A DNA stretch of 64,000 nucleotides from Anaerolineae bacterium. Lineage in GTDB: Bacteria; Chloroflexota; Anaerolineae; Aggregatilineales; Aggregatilineaceae. A model generated the notes under the pieces. That model was not told the origin of the DNA. It was given only the letters and a program-made list of their open reading frames with translations, and ran no database searches. Below are positions 1 to 7,785 of the stretch, piece by piece (position 1 is the first letter of the stretch; the number at the start of each line of letters is the position of its first letter). Location: NCBI GenBank assembly GCA_018432315.1, contig JAHDLB010000016.1:1-64000 (forward strand), read 5' to 3'. The translations under genes and the position numbers were made by a program.

Positions 1-117
1 GATGATGGGCAACAGGTCATCAATGACCACATAACTCGTTACAATGTAGGTGGCGTTCATGGCGCTCTCTCGGCAAATGGTGGTGTAGGAACTTCCATTT
101 TACCGAGCGCGGCATGA
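1..117 (+). CDS. possible C-terminal end of an unidentified ORF (partial)
   Basis: An open frame enters from the left edge and stops at a TGA at 115-117, giving 38 residues rich in Gly and Ser. It overlaps the first codon of the TolB-like ORF at 114. It could be the end of an upstream gene, or the upstream part of the TolB-like gene shifted by a frameshift. The fragment is too short to recognise. Confidence 0.25.
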   Translation, partial: DDGQQVINDHITRYNVGGVHGALSANGGVGTSILPSAA

Positions 118-938
118 GCGCCTTCAACTGGCAATCAAGGTATATTTGGATCGTAGATTCTGACGGGAAGAATGCAGTTAATCTGTCGGAAAAACTCGAT
201 TTGGGAGGACGTTTCCTGACTGCCAGTCCTGCCTGGTCGCCCAACGGCGAATTCATCGCTTTTGCGTCAGAGAACCCTGCCGATAATGTCGTTGAAGTAA
301 CTGTTGTAGAGACTCAAGGCTGGAATATTGCCCAAGTTATTCGAACGGGGTATGGCATTGGTTTTACTGTTGTGGACTGGTCCCCAGACAATCGGCACGT
401 TGTGACCTCTCTGGTCGACATACAGGGTGATTTCGAAGTCGTTACGCCGCAAATATGGGTGTTTTCAGTGGATGGAACATGGAAAAGCGAAGTCTCGTAC
501 GGCATACAGTTTCTATTGAGCTACAGAACACGCTTAATAGCAATGCCGCACGTAGACTGGTCCAATAACGGTGACCGAATCGCGTTTTCAGCTTCCCATA
601 GTGGCGACGACGGTATTTTCGTCGTTGATGCGGAAGGTGGAAACCTCACTCGACTAACTAAAGATGTCCACTTCAGTGCCAATCCCGTATGGTCGCCAGA
701 TGATAGCAAGATTGCTTTTTCGTCGCTCCAGGATGGCAGTCTCGATGTGTGGGTAGTTGACTCAGGTGGAACGAATGCCGTGAACTTGACCGAAGGTAGT
801 AGTGCGAGAGATCACCATCCTTCCTGGTCGCCAGACCAAACAAGAATCGCCTTTCAATCCGATCGTGCGGGCGACGAAGATATTTGGATTATGGACGCTG
901 ACGGGGCAAATCTAGCCAATTTGACAGGCACAGAATGA
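114..938 (+). CDS. TolB-like beta-propeller (PD40 repeat) protein, N-terminus uncertain
   Basis: The 274 residues carry repeated propeller blades of the TolB/PD40 kind, with WSPxG-IAF strands alternating with IWIVDSDG-like strands (for example PAWSPNGEFIAFAS near residue 40 and IWIMDADGANLANLT at the C-terminus). Such domains are scaffolds that bind proteins or ligands outside the cytoplasm. No signal peptide is visible. The ORF begins in the middle of a blade, so the true start probably lies further upstream or was lost to a frameshift near 100-117. Base composition (about 45-50% G+C by eye) is clearly lower than in the neighbouring genes, which suggests recent acquisition. The fold is confident; the function is unknown. 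Confidence 0.7.
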   Translation: MSAFNWQSRYIWIVDSDGKNAVNLSEKLDLGGRFLTASPAWSPNGEFIAFASENPADNVVEVTVVETQGWNIAQVIRTGYGIGFTVVDWSPDNRHVVTSLVDIQGDFEVVTPQIWVFSVDGTWKSEVSYGIQFLLSYRTRLIAMPHVDWSNNGDRIAFSASHSGDDGIFVVDAEGGNLTRLTKDVHFSANPVWSPDDSKIAFSSLQDGSLDVWVVDSGGTNAVNLTEGSSARDHHPSWSPDQTRIAFQSDRAGDEDIWIMDADGANLANLTGTE

Positions 939-1041
939 GGAAGCCGGCATTGTAATGCATCGCCTTATGGGCCACTTGCGCGGGGGAAGAGATAAGATTA
1001 GGCTTAAGGCGCGCTTACGTATTAACGAATGGAGGTGCGCC

Positions 1042-1404
1042 ATGCCGATCACCCTCGACTGGCACCCATCCCTGCCGGTGATCCTCGCGGCGTACTCCGG
1101 CGAGATCACGGCGGACGACTTCGCCACCATGTGCGCCCAACGGCGCCAGATGCTCGACGAGCGCGGCGGCCCGGTCGTCCTGGTGGCCGACACGCGGGAG
1201 ATGAGCGCGATCGCCAACGGCAGGGCTCCCCACTGCGACGACGTCCTGCTGGACGAGCGCGTCGCGCGCGTGTTGATCGTGCTCAAGCGCGATCTGTACC
1301 GCACCCTGTCCCGCAATTTCCGGCACGCGCCGCGGCGGGCGCATCACGCCGCGTTCTTCGACAGCCTCGAAGCCGCGCTGCGGGAAGCCGAGTCGCTGGC
1401 CTGA
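1042..1404 (+). CDS. small STAS/SpoIIAA-like protein
   Basis: This 120-residue cytoplasmic protein starts at an ATG preceded by GGAGGTGCGCC; an in-frame ATG at 955 lacks such a site and adds a basic, unlikely N-terminus. The pattern of short beta strands (LDWHPSLPVILAAYSGEI, then VVLVADTRE) followed by amphipathic helices resembles the STAS/SpoIIAA-like fold often found in Chloroflexota as small stand-alone proteins. No catalytic motif is visible. It is not in an obvious operon. The family assignment is tentative. Confidence 0.55.
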   Translation: MPITLDWHPSLPVILAAYSGEITADDFATMCAQRRQMLDERGGPVVLVADTREMSAIANGRAPHCDDVLLDERVARVLIVLKRDLYRTLSRNFRHAPRRAHHAAFFDSLEAALREAESLA

Positions 1405-1471
1405 AAGGCCATTCGAGAAGACCTCTATTCTCGCTGGTCGAGCACCCAATGGGACGAACCTCCGCTTTTCA

Positions 1472-1493
1472 CCCTTCCCTCGTTGGGGAAGGG
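1472..1493. terminator. perfect 8-bp hairpin between convergent genes
   Basis: CCCTTCCC and GGGAAGGG flank a six-base loop (TCGTTG) between convergent genes. There is no clear U tract, so it may be a terminator or a copy of a dispersed intergenic repeat. Confidence 0.45.
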
Positions 1494-1544
1494 AAGCGGG
1501 CCCGAAGGGTGCGCGGGGATGGGGGTTCTCAAACGGTCTCTGAG

Positions 1545-1949
1545 TCACCGGCTCGATCGAATGTCGCACACCTTCCACCCGTTTTGATCCTGCAAGACGA
1601 ACTGCGTGATCCCCATCTCGTCCAGGTTGCGGACCTCGACCTGATCCGCTGCCGAAATGAACGTCACGCTGCCCGACACGGTGACGGCGACCTGGTCGTC
1701 CGTTTCGCTTGCCACCGCGAGCGTCATGCGCGCCACGTCCACCGTCAGCGACGGATCGCCGGTGAAGTTCCAGACCGTGTCCTTGCACGACAGCTTGTCC
1801 ACCCGCTCGGTGTCGCCGGTCCACAGGGCAACGATGAACTGCCGGCTGATGTCGACCGGGTCGCCCTTGTCGCGCCCGCAGGCGGCCAGCGCCGCCGCGA
1901 TCACCAGCGCGGCCAGCGCCCAGCGGGCCGCGCGCTCGATCCCCTGCAT
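1545..1949 (-). CDS. small lipoprotein, tandem relative of the next gene
   Basis: The protein has 134 residues, starting at the ATG preceded by GGAGGTCGGT; an in-frame start 16 codons upstream is less likely. A hydrophobic signal ends in a lipobox (ALAACG), so it should be lipid-anchored and face outward. The mature domain is about 110 residues and resembles DUF4878/NTF2-like lipoproteins. It shares layout with the neighbouring lipoprotein at 2027-2560: one Cys in an early helix (DKLSCKD) and one near the C-terminus (GWKVCDI), suggesting a disulfide. Its function is unknown. Confidence 0.7.
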   Translation of the reverse strand: MQGIERAARWALAALVIAAALAACGRDKGDPVDISRQFIVALWTGDTERVDKLSCKDTVWNFTGDPSLTVDVARMTLAVASETDDQVAVTVSGSVTFISAADQVEVRNLDEMGITQFVLQDQNGWKVCDIRSSR

Positions 1950-2026
1950 ACCGACCTCCGCACAACAAACGCCCGGCAGCGGGCCAGGCGTTTGCACGTT
2001 CGCATGAATGACCGCGCAGAGCAGCG

Positions 2027-2560
2027 CTATTCCGACGCTTCTTCGGTTTCTTCGCCGGCGTCCGGCGCCGCTTCTTCGTCAGCCTCCGCCTCGCCGGCGG
2101 GCGCTGCGGCCAGTTCGATGCCGCGGAACTCGGACGTATCGGTCACACACCAGTCACCGTCCTGCTTTTCCATCCACAGGATGATCAGCGTGCCTTCGCC
2201 CTCGGAAATGACGTATTTGCGCGCGGGGTCGTTCCGCGTCGTGGGGTCGTCTTTGTCGATCCCATAGCTGAACGAGCCGGTGACGATGATCTCTTTGGAG
2301 TTGTTGCCCTTGCCCACGTCGTACTTGAGGTCGATGCTCTTCTCATCGAAGAAAGCGAATCCCTCTCCGAAATGGGCCACCAGCGCGCTCGTCTCGTCCT
2401 TGAACGAGTCGCAGGCCAGTTCCAGCGCCTTGTCCTCGTCGCCCTTCAGCACGGCGTTCATGTAGTCTTCCGCCGTGTCCATCGTTTCTGCGCCACAGGC
2501 GGTCAGCAGCAGCGGCACGACCAGCATGACCACCATGGCAAAACCAAACCGCTTCGACAT
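2027..2560 (-). CDS. lipoprotein with acidic C-terminal tail (DUF4878/NTF2-like)
   Basis: The protein has 177 residues. The N-terminal signal ends in a lipobox (LLLTACG). The mature region starts with a helix (EDYMNAVLKGDEDKALELAC), then beta strands ending in a Trp-Cys pair (GDWCVTD), as in NTF2/SnoaL-like DUF4878 lipoproteins. The last 30 residues are an Ala/Glu-rich acidic tail (EAEADEEAAPDAGEETEEA) that is probably disordered. A promoter with good spacing lies upstream (2625-2653). The paralogue at 1545-1949 lies just downstream. The substrate or partner is unknown. Confidence 0.75.
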   Translation of the reverse strand: MSKRFGFAMVVMLVVPLLLTACGAETMDTAEDYMNAVLKGDEDKALELACDSFKDETSALVAHFGEGFAFFDEKSIDLKYDVGKGNNSKEIIVTGSFSYGIDKDDPTTRNDPARKYVISEGEGTLIILWMEKQDGDWCVTDTSEFRGIELAAAPAGEAEADEEAAPDAGEETEEASE

Positions 2561-2624
2561 AATCAGTTGTTCTCCCCTCTATCGGCTGTGAAAGCGCGAC
2601 AAACAGCAGCAAAAAATCGGGTTG

Positions 2625-2653
2625 ATCATACTGCTTTGTGGCGGGGTTCGCAA
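2625..2653 (-). promoter_or_regulatory. sigma70-type promoter for the lipoprotein at 2027-2560
   Basis: On the minus strand, TTGCGA (2648-2653) and TATGAT (2625-2630) are separated by exactly 17 bases. The -10 lies about 65 bases before the ATG. Confidence 0.5.
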
Positions 2654-2674
2654 TACAAAAACAACGCTGCCTCG

Positions 2675-3415
2675 CTAATAGACCCCCAGCGCGATCGCCA
2701 GCGGCGCCAGCACGGGGGCAAACAACAGCCCCGGCAGGAAGTTCGCCACGCGCGGTTTTTTCACATCCAACAGCACCAGGCTCAGCCCGATCAGGATCAG
2801 GCCGCCAACCGCCGTCATCTCGTCGATCATGGGATCGGTCATGAACTCGCCGGCCAGCGCGCCCAGGATCGCCAGCCCGCCCTGCACGCCCAGCACCGTG
2901 ATCACGCTGAACATCACGCCGATCCCCAGGCTGGCCGCGAACGCCATCGACGCGAAGCCGTCGAGCACGCTCTTGATCGCCAGTTGGTCGAAGCCGGACG
3001 CCAGCCCCATGCCGTCCTGGATCGAGCCGACGAAGGTCAGCGGCCCCACGCAGAAGACGAGCGACGCCGTCACGAAGCCTTCGATGAACCGCTGGCGGCT
3101 GTCCGGGCCGGTTTCTTCCGCCGCCGGCTCGGACCCGGCGCGGCGGCTGATGCGGCTCTGGAGCCAGCCGGCGAAACGGTCGAGCTGGACGTCCAGCCGC
3201 AGCAGCTCGCCGGTGATGGCGCCCAGCACCAGGCTCAACAGCGGCACAATCACGTTCTGCGTCTCGCCCGCGTTGCTGATGCCGACGAACAGCGTCACCA
3301 GGCCCAGGCCCGTGACCACCGACTCCTGAATGCGCTGCGACAGCCGGTTGCCGATGAGCAGACCCGCCGCGCTGCCGGCCAGCACGGTGATCGCGTTGAG
3401 GATGGTGCCCCACAT
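2675..3415 (-). CDS. DUF554 family integral membrane protein
   Basis: The protein has 246 residues, starting at the ATG preceded by an AGGGGG site. The N-terminus (MWGTILNAITVLAGSAAGLL) and the overall pattern of about seven hydrophobic segments with many Gly match the DUF554 family (YdfK-like), a membrane protein of unknown transport function. A charged cytoplasmic loop (RISRRAGSEPAAEETGPDS) sits between segments 3 and 4, and the segment FCVGPLTFVGSIQDG is typical of the family. The upstream extension of the ORF is Arg/Pro-rich and not credible. No partner genes are nearby. Confidence 0.85.
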   Translation of the reverse strand: MWGTILNAITVLAGSAAGLLIGNRLSQRIQESVVTGLGLVTLFVGISNAGETQNVIVPLLSLVLGAITGELLRLDVQLDRFAGWLQSRISRRAGSEPAAEETGPDSRQRFIEGFVTASLVFCVGPLTFVGSIQDGMGLASGFDQLAIKSVLDGFASMAFAASLGIGVMFSVITVLGVQGGLAILGALAGEFMTDPMIDEMTAVGGLILIGLSLVLLDVKKPRVANFLPGLLFAPVLAPLAIALGVY

Positions 3416-3491
3416 GATACGCCCCCTATGAACGGAGCGCAGCCGTGCGCCGCGCTCCCAAAATGCGCTTGCTGCGAACCAGCCGCGTCGA

Positions 3492-4895
3492 TCAGGGCAG
3501 GGCGACCGGCGTCGGCGTGGCCGGGACCGCGCTCGGCGTGATGAACGGCGCGATGGCGGTGGCTGTCTGCGCGACGGACTGCGTCTGCGTGGCGTAGATG
3601 GCCTCGGCGGTGGCCTGGGCATCGACCGGCTGCTCGGCGATCTCGACGCCGTACATCACCGGGCGCACCACGTTGAACCACGTCTGGCCGGGCTTCAGGT
3701 GCAGCGACTTCTCGCCGTCCTCGGTGGTCAGCCACAGGCCGGGCCTGCCCTGCGAGTGCCACCACACGCCCTCGTACCACAGCCCATCGCGGAACAGCCA
3801 CGCCGTGCCGCTGCCCCACAGGATCGTCTCGATGACGACCCCGCTCACCTCGCTGTCGAGGATGTCGGGCCGGTCGACGTGCTGTGCTTCGAGGATCACG
3901 ATGTTGTCGGCGGCGAGCTGCTCGCCGGTGATGGCGTCGACGTGAGGCAGGCCGGTGTTCCAGCGATAATACCGCCCGTCCGCCGGGTTGTACTGCCAGC
4001 GCGTGTCCTGGCGCGGGCTCCAGTAGTTGATGAAGATGTCGCGCGCCGGGACGCCGCCCGGATCGGGCTCGTCGGTGAAGGCAAAGCCGCGCATCCCCGC
4101 CGGATCGTTGACCAGGCGGGCGGTGGCGGCGTTCCACATTTCGTAGGTGTTGCCGAACATGGTGTGCTCGTAGGCGCGGCCCTCTTCGGGATAGCGGTCG
4201 AAGGCCGGCTCGTTGACGCCATGCTGCGGCGAGAGCGCGCGCCATTTCCAGTCCGCGTTCAGGATGTAATCATCGATCCACGCGTTGGCCCCGCTGTAGG
4301 CCAGCAGCGCCTGGAACATGTCCACCAGCTCCAGGTCAAGCAGGCGGGCGCTGCGGATGCTGCCCACTTTCTCCGCGCCCTGGCTCCGGTAGATCGCGGC
4401 GAAGCGGGTCACCGCGCCCTCGACCTCGTACTCGAACACGATGTCGGCTTTGTCCAGCCCGCTCTGGGGCCGCACGATCTCCGGGAAGTTGGAGACTTTG
4501 ACGATCAGCGTGCGGCGGTCGCGGGCTTCGTCGCTAGGCCAGGGCAGGCCGGTCAGCGGGTTGATGTCGTCCGGGAACTCGTTCGGGCCGACGATGGTCG
4601 GCGTTGGGCTGGGGGTGGCGGTCGGCGTGTTGGTGGGCGTGTTCGTCGGCGAGCTGGTCGGCGAAGGCGTGGCCGAGGGCGTCGTAGTGGCGGTCGGCGT
4701 CGCGCTGGGCCGGGGCGTGTTGGTGGGCGGCGGCGTGTTGGTGAAGGTCGCGCTGGGCCGCGGCGTGTTGGTGGGCGGGCTGGTCGGCGGGACGTCCTGC
4801 CGGGCTTCGGACAGGGACGGCGGCGCCCACACGCTGGCGGCCAACAGGGCGATACAGGCTCCGGACAAAAACACTACGAGCGCGGTTCGTCGCAT
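3492..4895 (-). CDS. secreted DUF3048 (YerB-like) protein with Thr/Pro stalk
   Basis: The 467-residue protein starts at an ATG seven bases after GGAAGAGG; a TTG six codons upstream is less likely. Residues 1-35 are a signal or anchor sequence. A Thr/Pro/Ser-rich stalk of roughly 70 residues follows (repeats of the type PTNTPRPSAT). The globular part has DUF3048 hallmarks: NPLTGLPWPSDEARDRRTLIVKVSN, a Gly-Leu-Asp pair preceding DIVFEYEVEGAVTRF, and GSIRSARLLDLELV. The family is extracellular and of unknown biochemical role. A TATACT -10 lies 41 bases upstream, and the gene is probably monocistronic. Confidence 0.85.
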   Translation of the reverse strand: MRRTALVVFLSGACIALLAASVWAPPSLSEARQDVPPTSPPTNTPRPSATFTNTPPPTNTPRPSATPTATTTPSATPSPTSSPTNTPTNTPTATPSPTPTIVGPNEFPDDINPLTGLPWPSDEARDRRTLIVKVSNFPEIVRPQSGLDKADIVFEYEVEGAVTRFAAIYRSQGAEKVGSIRSARLLDLELVDMFQALLAYSGANAWIDDYILNADWKWRALSPQHGVNEPAFDRYPEEGRAYEHTMFGNTYEMWNAATARLVNDPAGMRGFAFTDEPDPGGVPARDIFINYWSPRQDTRWQYNPADGRYYRWNTGLPHVDAITGEQLAADNIVILEAQHVDRPDILDSEVSGVVIETILWGSGTAWLFRDGLWYEGVWWHSQGRPGLWLTTEDGEKSLHLKPGQTWFNVVRPVMYGVEIAEQPVDAQATAEAIYATQTQSVAQTATAIAPFITPSAVPATPTPVALP

Positions 4896-4935
4896 AAACC
4901 AAACCTCTTCCAATCCAACTGGGTGACGGTCGGAC

Positions 4936-4941
4936 AGTATA
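4936..4941 (-). promoter_or_regulatory. -10 element (TATACT) of the DUF3048 gene
   Basis: TATACT on the minus strand, about 41 bases upstream of the ATG, in the form GTTATACTG. No convincing -35 is seen. Confidence 0.4.
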
Positions 4942-5017
4942 ACGCCCCGGCCCGCGCCTGCCTACCCCGTTTTTGGGCGCGAATCCCACGCCTGGCCGAC
5001 GCGCGCCAAAAAGGCCC

Positions 5018-5044
5018 CTCTCCAACGCGCGCCGGAGAGGGGCG
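5018..5044. terminator. hairpin upstream of the DUF3048 gene, after the Ig-like/propeller gene
   Basis: CCCCTCTCC and GGAGAGGGG form a perfect 9-bp stem around AACGCGCGCC, preceded by an A-rich stretch. It lies 43 bases past the stop of the minus-strand gene at 5087-6472 and probably ends its transcript. Confidence 0.5.
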
Positions 5045-5086
5045 ATAGGGCGCCCTGAAAAACAGCCGGAAGCCCGGCGGCGAGGT

Positions 5087-6472
5087 TTACGGCGTGACGC
5101 CGCAGCCGGGGACCACCGGGGTCGGACTGCCGCCCCCATCGGCGGGCACGCTGTAAAGCTGGTAGTCGCCCACTTCCGCCCCGGAGCCGGTGCCGGAAGA
5201 CACGCCGCTGGTGAAGTAGATTTGCGTGCCGTCCGGCGACCAGCTCAGCGCGTCATAGTAGCCGGTGTAGGCGGCGAGCTGCTGGAGGCCGGTGCCGTCG
5301 GCGTTGATCACGTAGACGTAGCCGCCGCCCGGCTGCGACAGGATGATGTTCGAGAAGGCCAAGCGCGTCCCGTCCGGCGACCACTGCGGATCGGTGCCGA
5401 GCGGCAGCGCGGCGTTGGGTGACGCGATCTCGACCGGCGCTCCATCTTCAGCCGGGGCGATGGTGAGCTGTGCGTCGCCCTCGGTATTGGTCACCGCGAC
5501 GGTGTAGCGGCCATCCGCCGATGGCACCGCCGGGACGTCGATCCAGTCGCGGACCGTGCCCGCCGGGGGCTGCTCGCACGCCGTCTCGACGATCAGCCGG
5601 CCATAGGTCGGGACGGCGGGCGTCTCTTCGACTGGCGGGGCCGACGGCGTCATCGTGACGACCGGGACCGCGGGCGTCTCCTGGGCGGACGGCGTGAAGG
5701 TGGGCGGCGACACGACCGGCGAGCCATCGACAACCGGCAGCGTGAGGCGCGCTTCGTCGAGCACTTCCGCGCTGATGGCGTCCACCACGACCAGTTGCAG
5801 CTCGATCTCCTCGGCGCCTTCCGGCGCGACCGGCGCGACCGCGCCCTGGCCGCTCGACGGCACCCACAGGTTATCACGCGGCAGCTCGACGTTGGCGCTG
5901 CTGCCATCCGGCAGCACCTGGACGAAGCCGATGTGCATCAGCGGCTGGCGGCCCGTCACTTCCCACGCCACCGGGACGCGCACCGTTCCGGCTTGCAGGC
6001 CCGGCAGGTCCACCGATTCGACCGTGCTGGTGAACGACTCGATGACCAGCGGCTCGGACGCCTCCGGCTCGGCGAAGGGCACGACCAACACGCTTTCATC
6101 CACGATCTGGCCCGCCGCGTCGATCACGATCAGCCGGTAGGTCAGCGGGCCGAAGCTGTTCGGGTGCGCCGCGGTGACGGTGGCGCTGCCCACCGCCGGC
6201 AGGGCTTCTTCGTCGCCCGCCAGCGTGACCCACGCCCGCGATTGGTACGCCTGCACCAGCAGCCGGTACGGGTCCGCCACGTGGGCGACGTGCCATTCCA
6301 GGGTGGTTTCCAGCTCGCCGGATTCAAGCTCGGCCAGGGTCACGGCTTCGAGATCCGTCGTGAAGCGGAAAATGGTGGGGAGAAACGAGCCGCCTTCCTG
6401 GGCCGCGGCGGGCAGCGCCCACACGCAGGCAGCGGCGATGATGACGATCAATCCGAGCAGTCGCGTTTTCAT
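5087..6472 (-). CDS. secreted protein with two Ig-like repeats and a C-terminal TolB-type propeller segment
   Basis: The protein has 461 residues, starting at an ATG directly after AGGAGGCTCC. It has a signal peptide (residues 1-24, ending LPAAAQ). Two similar beta-sandwich-like units follow (around 30-140 and 145-265); each opens with a sentence such as AVTLAELESGELETTLEW or SVDLPGLQAGTVRVPVAWEV. A Thr/Pro/Val-rich linker leads to a C-terminal region with two PD40 blades (DPQWSPDGTRLAFSN and SWSPDGTQIYFTSG). It is likely exported and binds something at the surface; no catalytic residues are visible. The function is unknown. Confidence 0.65.
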   Translation of the reverse strand: MKTRLLGLIVIIAAACVWALPAAAQEGGSFLPTIFRFTTDLEAVTLAELESGELETTLEWHVAHVADPYRLLVQAYQSRAWVTLAGDEEALPAVGSATVTAAHPNSFGPLTYRLIVIDAAGQIVDESVLVVPFAEPEASEPLVIESFTSTVESVDLPGLQAGTVRVPVAWEVTGRQPLMHIGFVQVLPDGSSANVELPRDNLWVPSSGQGAVAPVAPEGAEEIELQLVVVDAISAEVLDEARLTLPVVDGSPVVSPPTFTPSAQETPAVPVVTMTPSAPPVEETPAVPTYGRLIVETACEQPPAGTVRDWIDVPAVPSADGRYTVAVTNTEGDAQLTIAPAEDGAPVEIASPNAALPLGTDPQWSPDGTRLAFSNIILSQPGGGYVYVINADGTGLQQLAAYTGYYDALSWSPDGTQIYFTSGVSSGTGSGAEVGDYQLYSVPADGGGSPTPVVPGCGVTP

Positions 6473-6536
6473 GGAGCCTCCTAAGTAGTGGCGCCGGGCG
6501 GTGGCGCGGCGCTGATGCGGGTTTGGGAGTGCCGGG

Positions 6537-7430
6537 CTAGGCCAGGCCGGCGAACAGGTCGCGTTCCAGCCGCTCGCCGGGCTGTGGCTCCGGCCAGGCG
6601 CGGGTGAAATCCTGGTGGCGGAACACGAACCGCTGCGCGCGGTCGAACAGGCTGTTCGTCCTGCGCGGGTTCTGCTGGCTGGCGTGACACTCGGCGGCGG
6701 CATCCCAAACGGCCTGGAACGCCCCGACGTTGATCCGCGCGTGGGTGTCGAGCGTGTTGTCGAGCGCGGCCTGGAGATCGAGATCGTGATTCTTCCCCAT
6801 GTGGCGCGGGTCTTCGCCGTGCAGCCGGGCCAGCAGCAGCATGATCCGCAGCGGCAGCTTGGGGAACGCCGAATAATACAGCTTGGCCGGCTGGTACGCC
6901 TCCAGTTCACCGGCCAGGTGTTCGGGGTACTGGGCCGGGTCGCCCGCCGCGTGAAAGGCGCGCGTCGTGGCCCGGTGCATGTAGATGTGGTCGGGGTGGC
7001 CGTAGCCGCCGAACGGGTCGAACGTGACGACGACCTGGGGCCGGATGCGCCGGATCTCGCGCACGATGCGCCCGGTCACGTAGTCGGGATCGGCCTGCCA
7101 CAGGCAGTCGGGATGCTCGTTGTCGGGCGTGCCCATCATGCCGCTGTCGCGGTAGCCGAACGTGATCAGCTCTTTGATGCCCAGCGTCTCGGCGGCGCAG
7201 GCCAGCTCGTGCAGGCGCAGCTCGCCGATCGTGTCGAACCCTTCCATGAATTCGGCGTCCACCGTGCCGACGTCGCCGTTCGTCGAGCAGATCAGCGAGA
7301 TCGCCACGCCGCGCTGCGCGTACAGCGCGATCGCCCCGCCCATGCCGAACGATTCGTCGTCCGGGTGCGCGAAGGAGATCAGCATCCGGCGGTCGGAGTG
7401 CGTACGCGGGTTGTCATTCGCCAACTTCAT
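6537..7430 (-). CDS. PIG-L family zinc deacetylase/amidase (LmbE/Mca-like)
   Basis: The 297-residue cytoplasmic enzyme carries the PIG-L zinc site: AHPDDE near residue 20 and GYGHPDH near residue 140. The family hydrolyses N-acetyl-glucosaminyl groups or mycothiol S-conjugate amides. The spacing and length are close to MshB/Mca-type enzymes, but the natural substrate cannot be read from sequence. The start overlaps the end of cutA by 17 bases, so the two are probably co-transcribed. An alternative start at MLISFAHPDDE (15 codons in) is possible because the first ATG has only a weak ribosome site. Confidence 0.85.
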   Translation of the reverse strand: MKLANDNPRTHSDRRMLISFAHPDDESFGMGGAIALYAQRGVAISLICSTNGDVGTVDAEFMEGFDTIGELRLHELACAAETLGIKELITFGYRDSGMMGTPDNEHPDCLWQADPDYVTGRIVREIRRIRPQVVVTFDPFGGYGHPDHIYMHRATTRAFHAAGDPAQYPEHLAGELEAYQPAKLYYSAFPKLPLRIMLLLARLHGEDPRHMGKNHDLDLQAALDNTLDTHARINVGAFQAVWDAAAECHASQQNPRRTNSLFDRAQRFVFRHQDFTRAWPEPQPGERLERDLFAGLA

Positions 7431-7731
7431 CGGTAATCCACTTGAGATAATCGGTCGCGCCCATCACGATGGGCATGCCGATGATTTCGGGGGTGTCGTA
7501 GGTGTGGACGGATTTAACCGCCGATATCAGCTCGTCGAACATCTCGGTGGTCGTCTTGATGATCATCAGGACCTCGTCCTCTTCCTGGATCATGCTCTTC
7601 CACAGAAACATGGATTCGACGGGCACGAAGTTCACGCAGGCTGCCAGTTTTCGCTGTAACAGCTTCCGAGCGATCCGCCGCGCTTGAGTTTCCGACGAAG
7701 CAGTGACGAGGATCACAAGGTGTTCGTTCAT
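7414..7731 (-). CDS. cutA: CutA1 divalent-ion tolerance protein
   Basis: The 105-residue protein matches the CutA1 family in length and motifs: an N-terminal VILVTASSETQARRIARKLL helix, then ACVNFVPVESMFLWKSMIQEE followed by EVLMIIKTT, and the C-terminal YLKWI segment. CutA1 forms a trimeric ferredoxin-like assembly linked to tolerance of copper and other divalent metals. It is the first gene of a two-gene unit with the PIG-L enzyme. A GATAAT hexamer 54 bases upstream may be its -10. Confidence 0.92.
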   Translation of the reverse strand: MNEHLVILVTASSETQARRIARKLLQRKLAACVNFVPVESMFLWKSMIQEEDEVLMIIKTTTEMFDELISAVKSVHTYDTPEIIGMPIVMGATDYLKWITDEVGE

Positions 7732-7785
7732 GCTGTCTTCTGACCTTTCGCAGTGGGTTTGCCGTGTGTGCGCTCAACGCAACTA

